64,000 nucleotides of DNA from contig CAZQFV010000003.1 in NCBI GenBank assembly GCA_964592645.1, forward strand, positions 175,364-239,363, in the 5' to 3' direction. Position numbers and translations under genes: made by a program. This DNA comes from CAZQFV01 sp964592645. Lineage in GTDB: Bacteria; Chloroflexota; Chloroflexia; DTKN01. The notes beneath the pieces are model-generated. The model had not been told where the DNA came from and made no database searches. It saw nothing but the letters and a program-made list of their open reading frames with translations. Positions 24,595 through 33,962 of the stretch are shown one piece after another (within the stretch, counting starts at the first letter, position 1; every line of letters begins with the position of its first letter).

Positions 24595-26190
24595 CTACCG
24601 GCTCACCAGGGGCAGAAAGATTTTAAAGGTCGCGTAGAGGCCGGACAGCCGGGAGGTTGTCCCCGCGGTCAGGCCCGGGATGGTAAAGTTGTCGGGAACC
24701 GTGCTCATCGTGCGGAGGCCGTACCCATGCGCCAGCGGGGCGGACAGGTTGGCGGTCCAACTGCCATCCGCGCTGGCGGTCACCACCGCCAGCGACTGCA
24801 GGGCCTCGACAACGCCGTCGGCGTCGTCCAGGAAGAGCTCGACGGTGCAGTTGGCGCAGGCGCTGCCTTCGCCGCTGGTGCCGGTGACGGTCGTGCCGTC
24901 GACGGAGGTGACTCGGGCCGGGACAAAGCCGGCCAGCGCGCCCGGTATCGTGGCGCCGTAGGAGATGGCGCCGTCGGCCGGCCCGGAGGCGGCCCACCAG
25001 ATGAGGTTGCTGCGCAGCGTGTTGCCGGTAACGGACGAGTTCATAAAGATGGCCACGCTGGGCTCCACGATGGTGTTGCCGAGCACCTGCATGTCGTCGG
25101 GGCCTCCGCCCAGGTCCAGGCCGATGCCGCAGACGCCGATGAGGTCGTCGTTGGCGTCTATGCCGATCACATTGTTCTGGATCACGTGGTCCGCGCCGAT
25201 AATGTCCATGGCCGGCGACTGCATGGTCGTGCTCGTGTAGAGGCCGACCAGCCGGTTGCCCTCGGCCGGCGTCGGGCCGCCGATCTGGTTCCCGGCGCCC
25301 TCCACGGTGAAACCCACGCCGCCTTCCCACGCTCCGACGGCGCAGGGATGCCGGGTGAAGCCGCCCGGGAGGGCCACGGTGCCATCGGCGCGGGCGCCGA
25401 CCCAGTTGCCGGAGACGACATTGGCGCTCCCGCGGACGGAGATGGCCACCTGGAAGAAACCGGCCAGGACGTTGTTGCGGACGATGTTGCCGGTCACGCC
25501 GCCGGCCATGGCGATGCCGCCGCCGCCCTCCGGCTCCGTAAAGTCGCCGGAGGAGAGGTTCGTGCCGTCGTCGGACAGCCCGAACCAGCAGTCCTCGATC
25601 GTGTTGGAGCTGCCGGCCAGACTGATGTGGGCCTCTTGAAAGTCCTGCATCGCCAGGCCGCGGATGACGTTGCCCGTGTTCCACAACGTCAGGCCATAGT
25701 TCTTGCGGCCGTCCCCGTTGACAATGATCTTGGGCCCGGTCGCACGGCCGTCGGGTTGGGTGCTGCCGTCGATGATCGTCTGGCCCATGAGCTGGCGCAG
25801 ATCGTGCATGGTTGTGCCGGTCAGCGTGATCTTCCAAACCTCGAGATCCGCGTTATACCCCGTATCGGTGATCGGGATTTGAAAGATGATGTGCACGGGG
25901 CGGTCGCCGCTGCCCACGCCATAGGCCTGGTTGACGGCCCGGCGCAGCGTGCAGGGAGTGGCGTTCAGGCAGGTCTTGCTGTAGCCGTCGTTGTAGTCGT
26001 CGGTCGTGCTGGTCACGGTGATGTAGGTAGCCGCCTTGATCCGGGCGATTGCGGTGGAGCCGTCCTTGGGGATGGGGACCTGCGCCAGGGACCGGCCGGC
26101 CCCCACCTCTGGCGCCCCGGCGCCCGCCACCCCGGATACAAGAGACACCATCAACACTACAACCATCATCAGGGTACAGATCTTGCTCAT
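24595..26190 (-). CDS. Secreted parallel beta-helix protein with LPLVSR tail
   Basis: 531 residues from ATG 26190, chosen over two upstream in-frame ATGs because GGAGG sits 5 bp before it. Signal peptide ~3-24. Residues ~60-380 form a right-handed parallel beta-helix with CTLRRAVNQA near its start and NTIEDCWFG, NIVRNNVLAG, HVIQNNVIG and NTLRSNLIWW rungs. A beta-sandwich (~390-520) follows, then the tail FKIFLPLVSR. Such helices bind or cleave polysaccharide, but no pectate-lyase catalytic set is visible. It follows the truncated beta-helix gene by 69 bp and may share its transcript. Confidence 0.78.
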   Translation of the reverse strand: MSKICTLMMVVVLMVSLVSGVAGAGAPEVGAGRSLAQVPIPKDGSTAIARIKAATYITVTSTTDDYNDGYSKTCLNATPCTLRRAVNQAYGVGSGDRPVHIIFQIPITDTGYNADLEVWKITLTGTTMHDLRQLMGQTIIDGSTQPDGRATGPKIIVNGDGRKNYGLTLWNTGNVIRGLAMQDFQEAHISLAGSSNTIEDCWFGLSDDGTNLSSGDFTEPEGGGGIAMAGGVTGNIVRNNVLAGFFQVAISVRGSANVVSGNWVGARADGTVALPGGFTRHPCAVGAWEGGVGFTVEGAGNQIGGPTPAEGNRLVGLYTSTTMQSPAMDIIGADHVIQNNVIGIDANDDLIGVCGIGLDLGGGPDDMQVLGNTIVEPSVAIFMNSSVTGNTLRSNLIWWAASGPADGAISYGATIPGALAGFVPARVTSVDGTTVTGTSGEGSACANCTVELFLDDADGVVEALQSLAVVTASADGSWTANLSAPLAHGYGLRTMSTVPDNFTIPGLTAGTTSRLSGLYATFKIFLPLVSR

Positions 26191-26259
26191 CGAATCCTCC
26201 ATCTGCCTATCCATAGATTTTACACTTTCGGGTCGATCCAGCGGACAATCATCACCTCT

Positions 26260-29037
26260 CTACTTGAAAACTATCGGCAGGCACACGGCCCAGCTCGTGC
26301 GGTCGTCGTCCAGAATTGTGCCGCGGCCCTGGCCATCGGCGATGACCGCCCCCCCGGTGGGGACGCTGAGGTTCAGGTAGAACGTCTCGTCCGGCTCGGC
26401 CAGGTCGTCGCCGTAGACCGTCACGGCCACGTACTGCAGCGTCTCGCCCGGGGCAAAGGTCAACATGCCGGCCGCCGGGGTATAGTCGCTCCCCGCCTGG
26501 GCCGTGCCGTCGGCGGTGAGGTAGACGACCGTCACCGTCTGCACACTGGGGCCCTCCAGCCGCACGGCCAGGTAGAGGCTCGCCGTGCCGCTGAGCCCCT
26601 CGGGGAGGCCGGCATCGTACGCCGACAGGGCCGCGGTGTCGTCGTCGGCAATCGTCACGATCGCCAGGCCGTCGGCGATCGTGGCGTTGGTCGGGGCGTT
26701 CAGGCCCACGTAAAAGAGCTCGTCGCCTTCATCCAGGTTGTCCCCCAGGATGGGGATGCTCACCGTCAGCGCCGCCGTGCCGGCCGGAAAGGTCAGGATG
26801 TCGACCACCGTCCCATAGTCCTCGCCCGACCGCGCCGTGTCGCCATCCGTCTCCAGCTCCACCGTGACCTCGTGGCCGCTGGGGGAGGAGAGGGCCACCG
26901 TCACAAGGGCCATGGTGATCGTCAGGGGACCGCCCTCGGTCACGGTCAAGTCCCCGAGGCTGATCTCGGGCGGTTCGTCGTCGTCGAGGATCGTCACCAC
27001 CCCCTGGGACTTGCCCAGGAAGACGAAGGAGGGGTCGTACAGCGCGACGTAAAAGGTCTCGTCGTCCTCGTCCCAGGTGTCGGCCAAGATGGGCACGGCG
27101 ATCGTCTGCGTGTCGGCGCCGATGACAAAGGTGAGGGTGCCGGTGGCGGTGACGAAATCCTGCCCCGGCTGGGCCGTCTCGGCCGTCGTAGAGTACTCTA
27201 CCGTGATCGTGATGCCGGCCGGCTGGGCCAGCATCACCGTCAGCACCGCCGTGCCGCTCTCGCCCACCGCCGCGTCGCCGATGCTCATCGTCACCGGCAC
27301 GTACTCAAAGGCGCCCATGTCGCAGCGCGGCGTGCCGTCGCTGTTCCCGTCCACCGGCCGGGGCTGGCCGCGCTGGTCGGCCGGAACGCAGGCGTCCGGC
27401 CCGCTCCCCGGCTCGGTCGGGTTGCCGGTATCGATGGCCACGCCATAGTAGGGCGAGAAGAGGGCCAGGTTCGGCGTGCTGCCGCCGTTCTCCGACAGGT
27501 AGGGGTCCAGGCCCGTCTCGTAGCGCATGTAGTTATTGCCGATGTAAAAGCCGCCGACGATGTCGTGGGTCGCCGAGCCAAAGCCCCGGCAGGCAATCTC
27601 CCCGCTGTTGCGGTTGTAGCCCCGGTCGCTGATCAGGCTGTAGCCCCGCGAGCCAAAGGTGCCGTAGCAGTCTGCCGCGCCGTAGGGGTAGTCGCCGCCG
27701 CTCCGGTCCACGTTCTCGCCGACGATCGAGTTGCTGGCGGTAAAGGTGATGCCGCCGCTGCGGTACAGCCCGCCGCCGTCGCCGCCGTCTTCGTCGGTGT
27801 CGGCCGTGTTATAGGCCACGGTGACGTTGTTCAGCCACACCGTCCCGTCGCTGGCGGCGATGCCCCCGCCGTTGTCCGCGGCGGTGTTCAAGGCCACCGT
27901 GCTGTTGGCCAGCACCGTCGTCCCGGCAAACTGCCGGATGCCGCCGCCGTCCTGGCCGGCCGTGTTGCTGACGATGGCGCTGTTGGTCACCGTCAGCGCC
28001 CCGGCGTTGTAGATGCCCCCGCCGGTGTAGCTGGTCTGGTTGTAGCGCACCGTCACAGCGTCCAGGGTCAGCTTCCCCGGGTTATAGATACCGCCGCCGC
28101 CGGTGCTGGTCTGCGTCCCCCCGGCCAGCGTCACCCCGGCGAACTCGACCACGGTGGTCGCCCCAAAGATCTGCACCACCCGGTCGGCCACGGCGCTCTG
28201 GATGACGGTCACGTTGGCCCCGGCGCCGCGGATGGCCATGTCCGTCTGGATGTCCAGGTCGCCGGCGTTGTCCCCGGTCCCCTCCAGCGTCAGCAGGTAG
28301 GTGCCGGCCGGCACCAGGATGACGTCGGCTCCGACCACGGCGTCGGCCGTCTCCACCGCCGCCCGCAGCGTGCACTGCTCGCCGGGCGTGCCCGGCTCGA
28401 CGTCGCAGACGCCGTCGGCCGGGGTGGGGTCCACGCCGTCGGCCGTCTGGTTGACCACGATGGGCGGCCGCTCGGCGGCCGTGCCCAGCACACAGGGCGA
28501 GAACTCGGAGGTACTGCCGTCCGGGGCGGTGGTCAGGGCGGTCACGTATTTGCCGTACAGTCCGGCCCCCGGGACCGTCACGCGGAAGCCGGCGTTGCCG
28601 GCCGCGTCGGTGGTCACGCTGGCGGTGCCGACCAGCGCCAGCCCTTCACCGTAACCGGAGTAGTCGCAGGCGTCGTTGCGGTAAAAGTGCAGGGCAAAGG
28701 TGGTGTTGGGCGTGCTGTTGAACGCGCCCTGGATCTCGGCGCTGGAGCTGACCAGGACGGTGGCGATGAGCGGATAGTTCTGCAGGCCGTTGGGGCCGCT
28801 GTCCAGGTCCTTGGGGTCGTTGGGGGAAACCCAGGTGGGGTAGAGGTCGATGCCCAGGCCGGAGGAACCGTCGGGGAGGTAAGCGTGACCCCAGATGGCA
28901 TTGCCGACAATCTCGTTGCCCATCCCCGAGTCGGCGACGATGCCGCCGCCGCCGTTGTAGGCAATGTTGTTGCCCATTCCGGCGGAGGCGCCGCCGATGG
29001 TGTTGCCGCTCGCCTGCTGGACCAGGGCGCTGCCGGC
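26260..29037 (-). CDS. Beta-helix/Calx-beta surface protein, 5'-truncated
   Basis: The first in-frame ATG is at 28977 (905 residues), but there is no ribosome site or signal peptide, and family-like sequence (QQASGNTIGGASAGMGNN) continues upstream of it to about 29,025. An in-frame stop at 29038-29040 then ends the frame, so the N-terminus has been lost. Content: beta-helix rungs (GNTIGG, GNEIVGN), a second CTLRAAVETA-type beta-helix segment with GGGIYN repeats, and three Calx-beta domains, each ending in VTILDDD or VTIADDD. The C-terminus is SWAVCLPIVFK, a variant of the LPLVxR tail. The gene is probably not expressed as a secreted protein. Confidence 0.7.
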   Translation of the reverse strand, partial: AGSALVQQASGNTIGGASAGMGNNIAYNGGGGIVADSGMGNEIVGNAIWGHAYLPDGSSGLGIDLYPTWVSPNDPKDLDSGPNGLQNYPLIATVLVSSSAEIQGAFNSTPNTTFALHFYRNDACDYSGYGEGLALVGTASVTTDAAGNAGFRVTVPGAGLYGKYVTALTTAPDGSTSEFSPCVLGTAAERPPIVVNQTADGVDPTPADGVCDVEPGTPGEQCTLRAAVETADAVVGADVILVPAGTYLLTLEGTGDNAGDLDIQTDMAIRGAGANVTVIQSAVADRVVQIFGATTVVEFAGVTLAGGTQTSTGGGGIYNPGKLTLDAVTVRYNQTSYTGGGIYNAGALTVTNSAIVSNTAGQDGGGIRQFAGTTVLANSTVALNTAADNGGGIAASDGTVWLNNVTVAYNTADTDEDGGDGGGLYRSGGITFTASNSIVGENVDRSGGDYPYGAADCYGTFGSRGYSLISDRGYNRNSGEIACRGFGSATHDIVGGFYIGNNYMRYETGLDPYLSENGGSTPNLALFSPYYGVAIDTGNPTEPGSGPDACVPADQRGQPRPVDGNSDGTPRCDMGAFEYVPVTMSIGDAAVGESGTAVLTVMLAQPAGITITVEYSTTAETAQPGQDFVTATGTLTFVIGADTQTIAVPILADTWDEDDETFYVALYDPSFVFLGKSQGVVTILDDDEPPEISLGDLTVTEGGPLTITMALVTVALSSPSGHEVTVELETDGDTARSGEDYGTVVDILTFPAGTAALTVSIPILGDNLDEGDELFYVGLNAPTNATIADGLAIVTIADDDTAALSAYDAGLPEGLSGTASLYLAVRLEGPSVQTVTVVYLTADGTAQAGSDYTPAAGMLTFAPGETLQYVAVTVYGDDLAEPDETFYLNLSVPTGGAVIADGQGRGTILDDDRTSWAVCLPIVFK

Positions 29038-32000
29038 CTACCTGGCCGTCGAGCCGCCCCCTCCCCACAGCCGGCCGGCCCTCACCGCCCTGCTCTGGCC
29101 GGACCAGCCCGAAGAGCGGGCCCGCCAGAGCCTGCGCCAGGCGCTGCTGCACCTGCGCCAGGCCCTGGGCGAAAGCGCGGAGCGCTCGTTCTTCGTCGCT
29201 ACCCGCGATACCATCCAGCTCAACCCCCACAGCGCCATCGCCCTGGATGTGGCGGAGTTCACGGCGCGCATCGCTGCCTGCCAATCCCACCGCCACCGCC
29301 GCCTGACCACCTGCCGGCCATGCCTGCAGCGGCTGCGCGAGGCGGTCGCGCTGTACCGGGGCGACTTTCTGCAGCAGCTGCCCCTCCCCGACAGCGAGAC
29401 TTTCCAGGAGTGGGCGCTGCTGAAACGCGAGTGGCTGCACCGGCAGGCCGGCGAGGCTCTGGCCGCGCTGGCCGAATATCACGAGCGGCGGGGGGAGATC
29501 GCCCTGGCCCGCCAGCACGCCCACCGCCTGGTGGAGCTGGATCCCTGGAACGAGGAGGCCCACCAGCAGCTGATGCGCCTGCTGGCGATCGAGGGGAAGC
29601 GCAGCGCGGCCCTCGCCCAGTACGAGGCCTGCCGGCGGATCCTGGCGGCCGAACTGGCGGTCGAGCCGGTGCCAGCGACAACGGCGCTCTACGAGCGCAT
29701 CCGCGCCGGGGAAGCGGTGCACCCCGCCGCTCCGCCTTTCAACCTGCCGCCCGCTCCCACCTCCTTCGTCGGCCGAGACAAGGAGTTGGCGGAGCTGGCC
29801 GAGCGGCTGGCCCAGCCGGAATGCCGCCTGCTCACGCTGGTGGGACCGGGCGGCATCGGCAAGACGCGCCTGGCCCAGCAGTCCGCCGCCGAGCAGCGCG
29901 GCGCCTACCGCGACGGCATCCATTTCGTCCCGCTGGCGGCGGTGTCTTCCCCCGACGAGCTCGTGCCGGCCGTCGCCGGGGCCCTTCACTTCTCATTCCA
30001 GGGCCGCCAGACCCCCGCGGAGCAGCTGCTGAGCTATCTGCGACCCAAGGAGATGCTGCTGCTGCTGGACGGCATGGAGCACCTCCTGGAGGGCTGCGCC
30101 TTCCTGGCCGATGTCCTGCACCGGGCGCCCGGCGTGGTGCTGCTGGTCACCTCGCAGGAGCCGCTGAACATGCGCGAGGAGTGGATCTACGAGGTGCCAG
30201 GGCTTACCTATCCCAATGGGCCAGGCGGCAGCAGCGCGGTGGAACTCTTTGCCCAGCGCGCCGGGCAGGTTCGGCAGCACCTGGACCTGGAGGCCGAGCA
30301 AGACCAGATCGTGCAGATCTGCCGCCTGGTGGACGGGATGCCCCTGGCCATCGAATTGGCCGCTTCCGGCGCAGGCACGCGCTCCTGCGCCGCGGTCGCC
30401 GCCGAGCTGGCCCACAACCTGGACATCCTGAGCACAACGCTGCGCAACGTGCCCGAGCGCCATCGCAGCATGCGCGCCGCTCTCGACCATTCCTGGGACA
30501 TGCTCAGCGGTGAGGAGCAGGCGCTCTTCGGCCGGCTGGCCGTCTTTCGCCGGAGCTTCGATGCCGCCGCGGCAACCCAGGTGGCCGGGGCGACGTCAGC
30601 GGGCCTCACCGCGCTCCTGGACAAATCGCTGCTGCACAGCAGCGCTGCCGGGCAGTACGAGATGCTCAACCTGCTGCGGCAATATGCCGCCGAGAGGCTG
30701 GCCGGCCGGCCCGCGGAACAGCTGCAGGCCTCCCGGCAGCACGCGGCTTATTATGCGCGGCACCTCCAGGAGCGCGGGCCGGCGCTGCAGGGCCAGGGTC
30801 AGAAACAGGCCCTCCAGGACATCCATGATGCCATCGACGACGTGCGCGCCGGCTGGCGCTGGGCAGCGGCGCGCGGGCAAACTGACGTCCTGGAGCAGGG
30901 GCTGGTCGCGCTGGACCTCTTCTACGAGATGCGCAACTGGTACCGCGAGGGGCTGGAGGTGTTTGCCGCGGCCGCGGAGCAGCTGCCGGCCGCCGCAGAG
31001 ATCACGCGCTGGCGGCTGCGCCTGCGCCAGGCACGCTTCGCCTACCGCCTGGGGAAGAACGACCAAGCCCAGGCTCTCTTGGAGGACGCCCTCCCCAGCA
31101 TGCAGGCACGGGAGTCCCGAGCGGACGTTGCCTTCGCTCTGACCCTGCTGTCCTGGGTCCTACAGGAGATGGGCGACCTGGCCAGAGCCGAGCAGTTCGG
31201 CCAGGAGGGACTGGCGGCCTATCGCGACATGGCCGACCCCTACGGGCAGGGCTGGGCGGCCACGAGCCTGCAGAGCACCACCGCCCTGTCCGGCCGGTTT
31301 GCCGAGAGCCAGGCCTATGCCGAACGGGCGTTGCGCCACTATGAAGACTGCCGTGCGCCGCGGGAGACGGCGGCGACGCGGAGCAACCTGGGCAACCTGG
31401 CCGGGATAGCCGGGGACTATGCCGGGGCCAAGGCCCACTTTGATCGGGCGCTGGCGATCCTGGGGGAGCTCGGCGACCGGCGGGGGATGGCCGTCTGCCT
31501 GCACAACCTGGGCACGCTGGCCTACCTGGACGGCGATTTCGCCCGGGCCAAAGGGCTGCGCCGGGAAGCGCTGGCCACCTGCCGCGAGATTGGCTACGAG
31601 TGGGGCGTAGCCAGCTCGCTCAAGGGGCTGGGCGATGTAGCCCGCGAGGAGGGGAACTACGAGCAGGCCCAGGAGTACCTGCGGGCCGGCCTGGCGGCCT
31701 TTCAAGAAGCCGGCGACCGCCGCAGCCAGGCCAACTGCCTGAACAGCCTGGGCCAGGTCGAGGCCGGGAGAAAGCGCTATGCCGAGGCGTGGCAGCACTA
31801 CCTGGAAGGGCTGGCGATTGCCCTGCAGTGCGGGGCCACGCCCGTGGTCATGGACATCCTGCGGGGAATGGCCGAGGTCTATGCCGGGCAGGGAGAGGCG
31901 GCGCGGGCACTGGAGTTGGTCGCTTTCGTGGCCGGCCAGCCCGGGAGCGAGGCGCAGACCCGCGAGCAGTTGGCGCAGATAGGGGAGACGCTTCGTTCCC

Positions 32001-32089
32001 AGCTGCCGGCCGCCGTGGCGGCGGCGGCCGAAGCCCGCGGGCAGGACAAGACGCTGGCGCAGGTGGGCGAGGAGTTCGCCGCACCTTGA
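28964..32089 (+). CDS. SARP/BTAD-AAA-TPR regulator, 5'-truncated
   Basis: The open frame gives 1041 residues, but the first ~21 are antisense of the beta-helix gene. Homology begins at about 29,024 with RALPAYLAVEP, the middle of the SARP winged helix (normally 'RALLAYLAVEP' ~25 residues in). It continues through LLWPDQPEERARQSLRQALLHL, a BTAD domain, a STAND ATPase (GPGGIGKT Walker A; LLLLLDGMEHLL Walker B) and TPR repeats (NLGTLAYLDGDFARAKGL type). No promoter or ribosome site precedes any ATG. The rest of the frame is intact, so the loss is recent or the join is an assembly artefact. It is probably silent unless transcription enters from the left. Confidence 0.7.
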   Translation: MLLPIPAEAPPMVLPLACWTRALPAYLAVEPPPPHSRPALTALLWPDQPEERARQSLRQALLHLRQALGESAERSFFVATRDTIQLNPHSAIALDVAEFTARIAACQSHRHRRLTTCRPCLQRLREAVALYRGDFLQQLPLPDSETFQEWALLKREWLHRQAGEALAALAEYHERRGEIALARQHAHRLVELDPWNEEAHQQLMRLLAIEGKRSAALAQYEACRRILAAELAVEPVPATTALYERIRAGEAVHPAAPPFNLPPAPTSFVGRDKELAELAERLAQPECRLLTLVGPGGIGKTRLAQQSAAEQRGAYRDGIHFVPLAAVSSPDELVPAVAGALHFSFQGRQTPAEQLLSYLRPKEMLLLLDGMEHLLEGCAFLADVLHRAPGVVLLVTSQEPLNMREEWIYEVPGLTYPNGPGGSSAVELFAQRAGQVRQHLDLEAEQDQIVQICRLVDGMPLAIELAASGAGTRSCAAVAAELAHNLDILSTTLRNVPERHRSMRAALDHSWDMLSGEEQALFGRLAVFRRSFDAAAATQVAGATSAGLTALLDKSLLHSSAAGQYEMLNLLRQYAAERLAGRPAEQLQASRQHAAYYARHLQERGPALQGQGQKQALQDIHDAIDDVRAGWRWAAARGQTDVLEQGLVALDLFYEMRNWYREGLEVFAAAAEQLPAAAEITRWRLRLRQARFAYRLGKNDQAQALLEDALPSMQARESRADVAFALTLLSWVLQEMGDLARAEQFGQEGLAAYRDMADPYGQGWAATSLQSTTALSGRFAESQAYAERALRHYEDCRAPRETAATRSNLGNLAGIAGDYAGAKAHFDRALAILGELGDRRGMAVCLHNLGTLAYLDGDFARAKGLRREALATCREIGYEWGVASSLKGLGDVAREEGNYEQAQEYLRAGLAAFQEAGDRRSQANCLNSLGQVEAGRKRYAEAWQHYLEGLAIALQCGATPVVMDILRGMAEVYAGQGEAARALELVAFVAGQPGSEAQTREQLAQIGETLRSQLPAAVAAAAEARGQDKTLAQVGEEFAAP
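29010..29040. other. Breakpoint joining two 5'-truncated genes head to head
   Basis: Left of about 29,025 the minus strand encodes beta-helix sequence; right of it the plus strand encodes a SARP domain. Both genes lose their 5' ends at the same point, as expected for a deletion or inversion junction or a chimeric contig. No insertion sequence remains at the join. Confidence 0.65.
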
Positions 32090-32097
32090 GGTGAGCT

Positions 32098-32111
32098 GCG
32101 CCCAAGGGCGC
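32098..32111. terminator. Short hairpin between convergent genes
   Basis: GCGCCC (32098-32103), two A, GGGCGC (32106-32111), in the 23-bp gap between the SARP gene and the M23-M14 gene. It could serve both strands. The loop is very tight. Confidence 0.3.
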
Positions 32112-32112
32112 C

Positions 32113-33561
32113 CTATTCATCCCCGGCGCCGCCCCCCGCTCCTTCCATCCAGCACGCCAACCCATCGAGCAGGCCGGCCAGGTTGCGCTCCCACTCCGGG
32201 GACTCGTGGTCGGTCAGCTCGACATCGATGGTGGCGATCCCCTGCTCGCGCAGATAGCCGCTGGCATCGCCGGTGATGGTGTAGCCGAGCCTCCCTCCCT
32301 CCCCCAGGTCATAGCCGGTGGCGGCGGCGAAGCATTCCGCGAGCCTGGCGGAGGACTCCTGGGCCCGCGGGTAGGTGATGAAGCCGCCCATGCTGTGGTA
32401 AAAGATGGCGGCGGCGACGCCCTCCCCAAGGATCAGGTCGCGCAGCGCCCGCGTCTCGGGCTCCGAGAAGGGATACTCGCCCCCGTAGAGCCTCTGGCTG
32501 CCCCACCACTCGCTGTACTGCTGCCAGTCGTGGGCCCAGTTGCGGTTCAGGTCCACGCCGTTGCCGTTGAAACGGCCGTCGTCGATCGCTCCCCGTGCGT
32601 AGCCGTCGGGGTTGGCGTTGGGTACCACGTAGAGGGTGTAACCGTCCGGCACCGCCTCCGGTCGCTGCTGGAAGTAGCGGACCATCTGCTGCACCAACAG
32701 GACGGTGTTGCCCTCGTAGCCGCCATGGATCCCGCCGACGATGGCCACCCGCACCGGCCCCTGGCCGAAGCGGTAAGCGTCGAGCGGCCGGCCGTGCGCC
32801 GAGAGCCCGATGCGCCATTGGGCGGGCGCGGATGTGGGCTGCACGGGACCCAGGTCCGGGGTGGCGTCCTGCCCCTGCTGCCAGGCCTGCAGGTAGGGAT
32901 AGGGGTCGACCTCTCCGCGGCGCACCGACCAGTCGCCGGGGAATGTCGGGCGGGAGAGGCCAAAGTGCAGGTGGGGAGCGGTGCCGGCGGCGTTCCCCGA
33001 GGTGCCGACGTACCCGAGCAGCTGGCCGGCGGAGACCCGCTGCCCGGGAGACAGCCCTGGAACGAGCGCCTGCAAGTGGGAGCCGTAGTAGCGCACCCCG
33101 TCGTCCCCGACCATGCTGACGAAGCGGCCGCCCCGCAGAGCGGGGTCGTCGGTCGCCGCATCCCAGAGGTCCTCGTAGCTGACCTCGTCGATGATCCCGT
33201 CCGTCACGGCGACGAAGGAGGTGCCGGCGGGGCAGAGGATGTCGTTCGCCGGGTAGTCGTGATGATAAGGTTCGTAAGAGGCCAAGTCGGGGGGCTGAAC
33301 CGGGAAGACGTGGACGAGCCGCGGCGGAGCGGGAGTGGGGGTGGCCGTCGGCGCGGCGGTGGGGGCAGTCGCGACTGCCGGCAGTGTAGGCGACGGAAGT
33401 TGCCGGAGCGTGGGCGGCGCGGTGGGCCGGGCGACCGGCTCCAGGGGCAGCAGCGGAGGGGAGCCGGCCGGGCCGGGCGAGGGGGGCACCCGACAGCCGG
33501 CCAGGAAGGAGAGCAAGATGGCGACCAGGAGCGCTCGTCCAATACGTCGCGCGCCAGACAT
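32113..33561 (-). CDS. Lipoprotein with fused M23 (LytM) and M14 peptidase domains
   Basis: 482 residues from ATG 33561; the frame stays open upstream but without signal features. Lipobox SFLAGC (Cys at ~22), a Pro/Thr-rich linker (~25-80), then an M23-type domain (~90-230) with HHDYPANDI and the PHLHFGL motif, and an M14 carboxypeptidase domain (~250-470) with the zinc pair in HGGYEGN, RNW, a third His in FYHSMGG and the catalytic Glu in IDVELTDHE. M23 enzymes cut peptidoglycan cross-bridges and M14 enzymes of this type trim stem peptides, so one surface lipoprotein may do both. The first M23 zinc motif is not the usual HxGxD, so that domain could be inactive. Last gene of the CocE-DsrE operon. 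Confidence 0.82.
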   Translation of the reverse strand: MSGARRIGRALLVAILLSFLAGCRVPPSPGPAGSPPLLPLEPVARPTAPPTLRQLPSPTLPAVATAPTAAPTATPTPAPPRLVHVFPVQPPDLASYEPYHHDYPANDILCPAGTSFVAVTDGIIDEVSYEDLWDAATDDPALRGGRFVSMVGDDGVRYYGSHLQALVPGLSPGQRVSAGQLLGYVGTSGNAAGTAPHLHFGLSRPTFPGDWSVRRGEVDPYPYLQAWQQGQDATPDLGPVQPTSAPAQWRIGLSAHGRPLDAYRFGQGPVRVAIVGGIHGGYEGNTVLLVQQMVRYFQQRPEAVPDGYTLYVVPNANPDGYARGAIDDGRFNGNGVDLNRNWAHDWQQYSEWWGSQRLYGGEYPFSEPETRALRDLILGEGVAAAIFYHSMGGFITYPRAQESSARLAECFAAATGYDLGEGGRLGYTITGDASGYLREQGIATIDVELTDHESPEWERNLAGLLDGLACWMEGAGGGAGDE

Positions 33562-33577
33562 GGGCACGTCGCCCCAG

Positions 33578-33934
33578 CTAGATGGTGACGATCCGGTACC
33601 CCGCCTCGACGTACGGCACGAGGCTGACGTGCCCGGCGGCGTCGTTGACCAGTCGCAGCCCCTCGGCCTCCACGGCCGCCTCCGCGCCGGCCTGCGCGGC
33701 GCAGGCCCGGCAGACCGCATCGAGCAACCCCTTCTCCTTGGCCCGCCGGTACAGGCCGTGCTGGGGATGGCCGGGGTCGGGCAAGACGCGCACCCATTGG
33801 GGGGCCGCCCCTTCAAAGACGACCCGGGCCATCCCACCGCGCTCAACAGTATCGAGGGCCCAGATCAGGCAATGGACCAAGCGGCAGGGCATGTCCTGGC
33901 CGGCCAGTAAGAAGATGGCGATCCGTTCGGGCAT
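33578..33934 (-). CDS. DsrE-family protein
   Basis: 118 residues from ATG 33934, directly behind AAGGAGGAAAG. The N-terminus (ERIAIFLLAGQDMPCRLVHC) and the rest fit the DsrE/DsrF-like fold, small cytoplasmic proteins that in some members carry sulfur on a Cys. Candidate Cys residues lie in PCRLVHC and VCRACA. Position between a CocE-like hydrolase and the M23-M14 lipoprotein (16-bp gap to the latter) gives no clue to a sulfur role. Confidence 0.72.
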   Translation of the reverse strand: MPERIAIFLLAGQDMPCRLVHCLIWALDTVERGGMARVVFEGAAPQWVRVLPDPGHPQHGLYRRAKEKGLLDAVCRACAAQAGAEAAVEAEGLRLVNDAAGHVSLVPYVEAGYRIVTI

Positions 33935-33962
33935 CTTTCCTCCTTGGTGATAGGGTCGACCT

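Noticed and set aside
26220..26250. Promoter before the beta-helix gene at 26190
   Set aside because: A TAAAAT -10 is present but the nearest TTG-type -35 is 20 bp away.
24472..30513. A 2013-residue open frame on the plus strand
   Set aside because: It is antisense to the repeat and beta-helix genes; only its right end shares DNA with the SARP gene, in another frame. Long stop-free shadows are common in GC-rich DNA.
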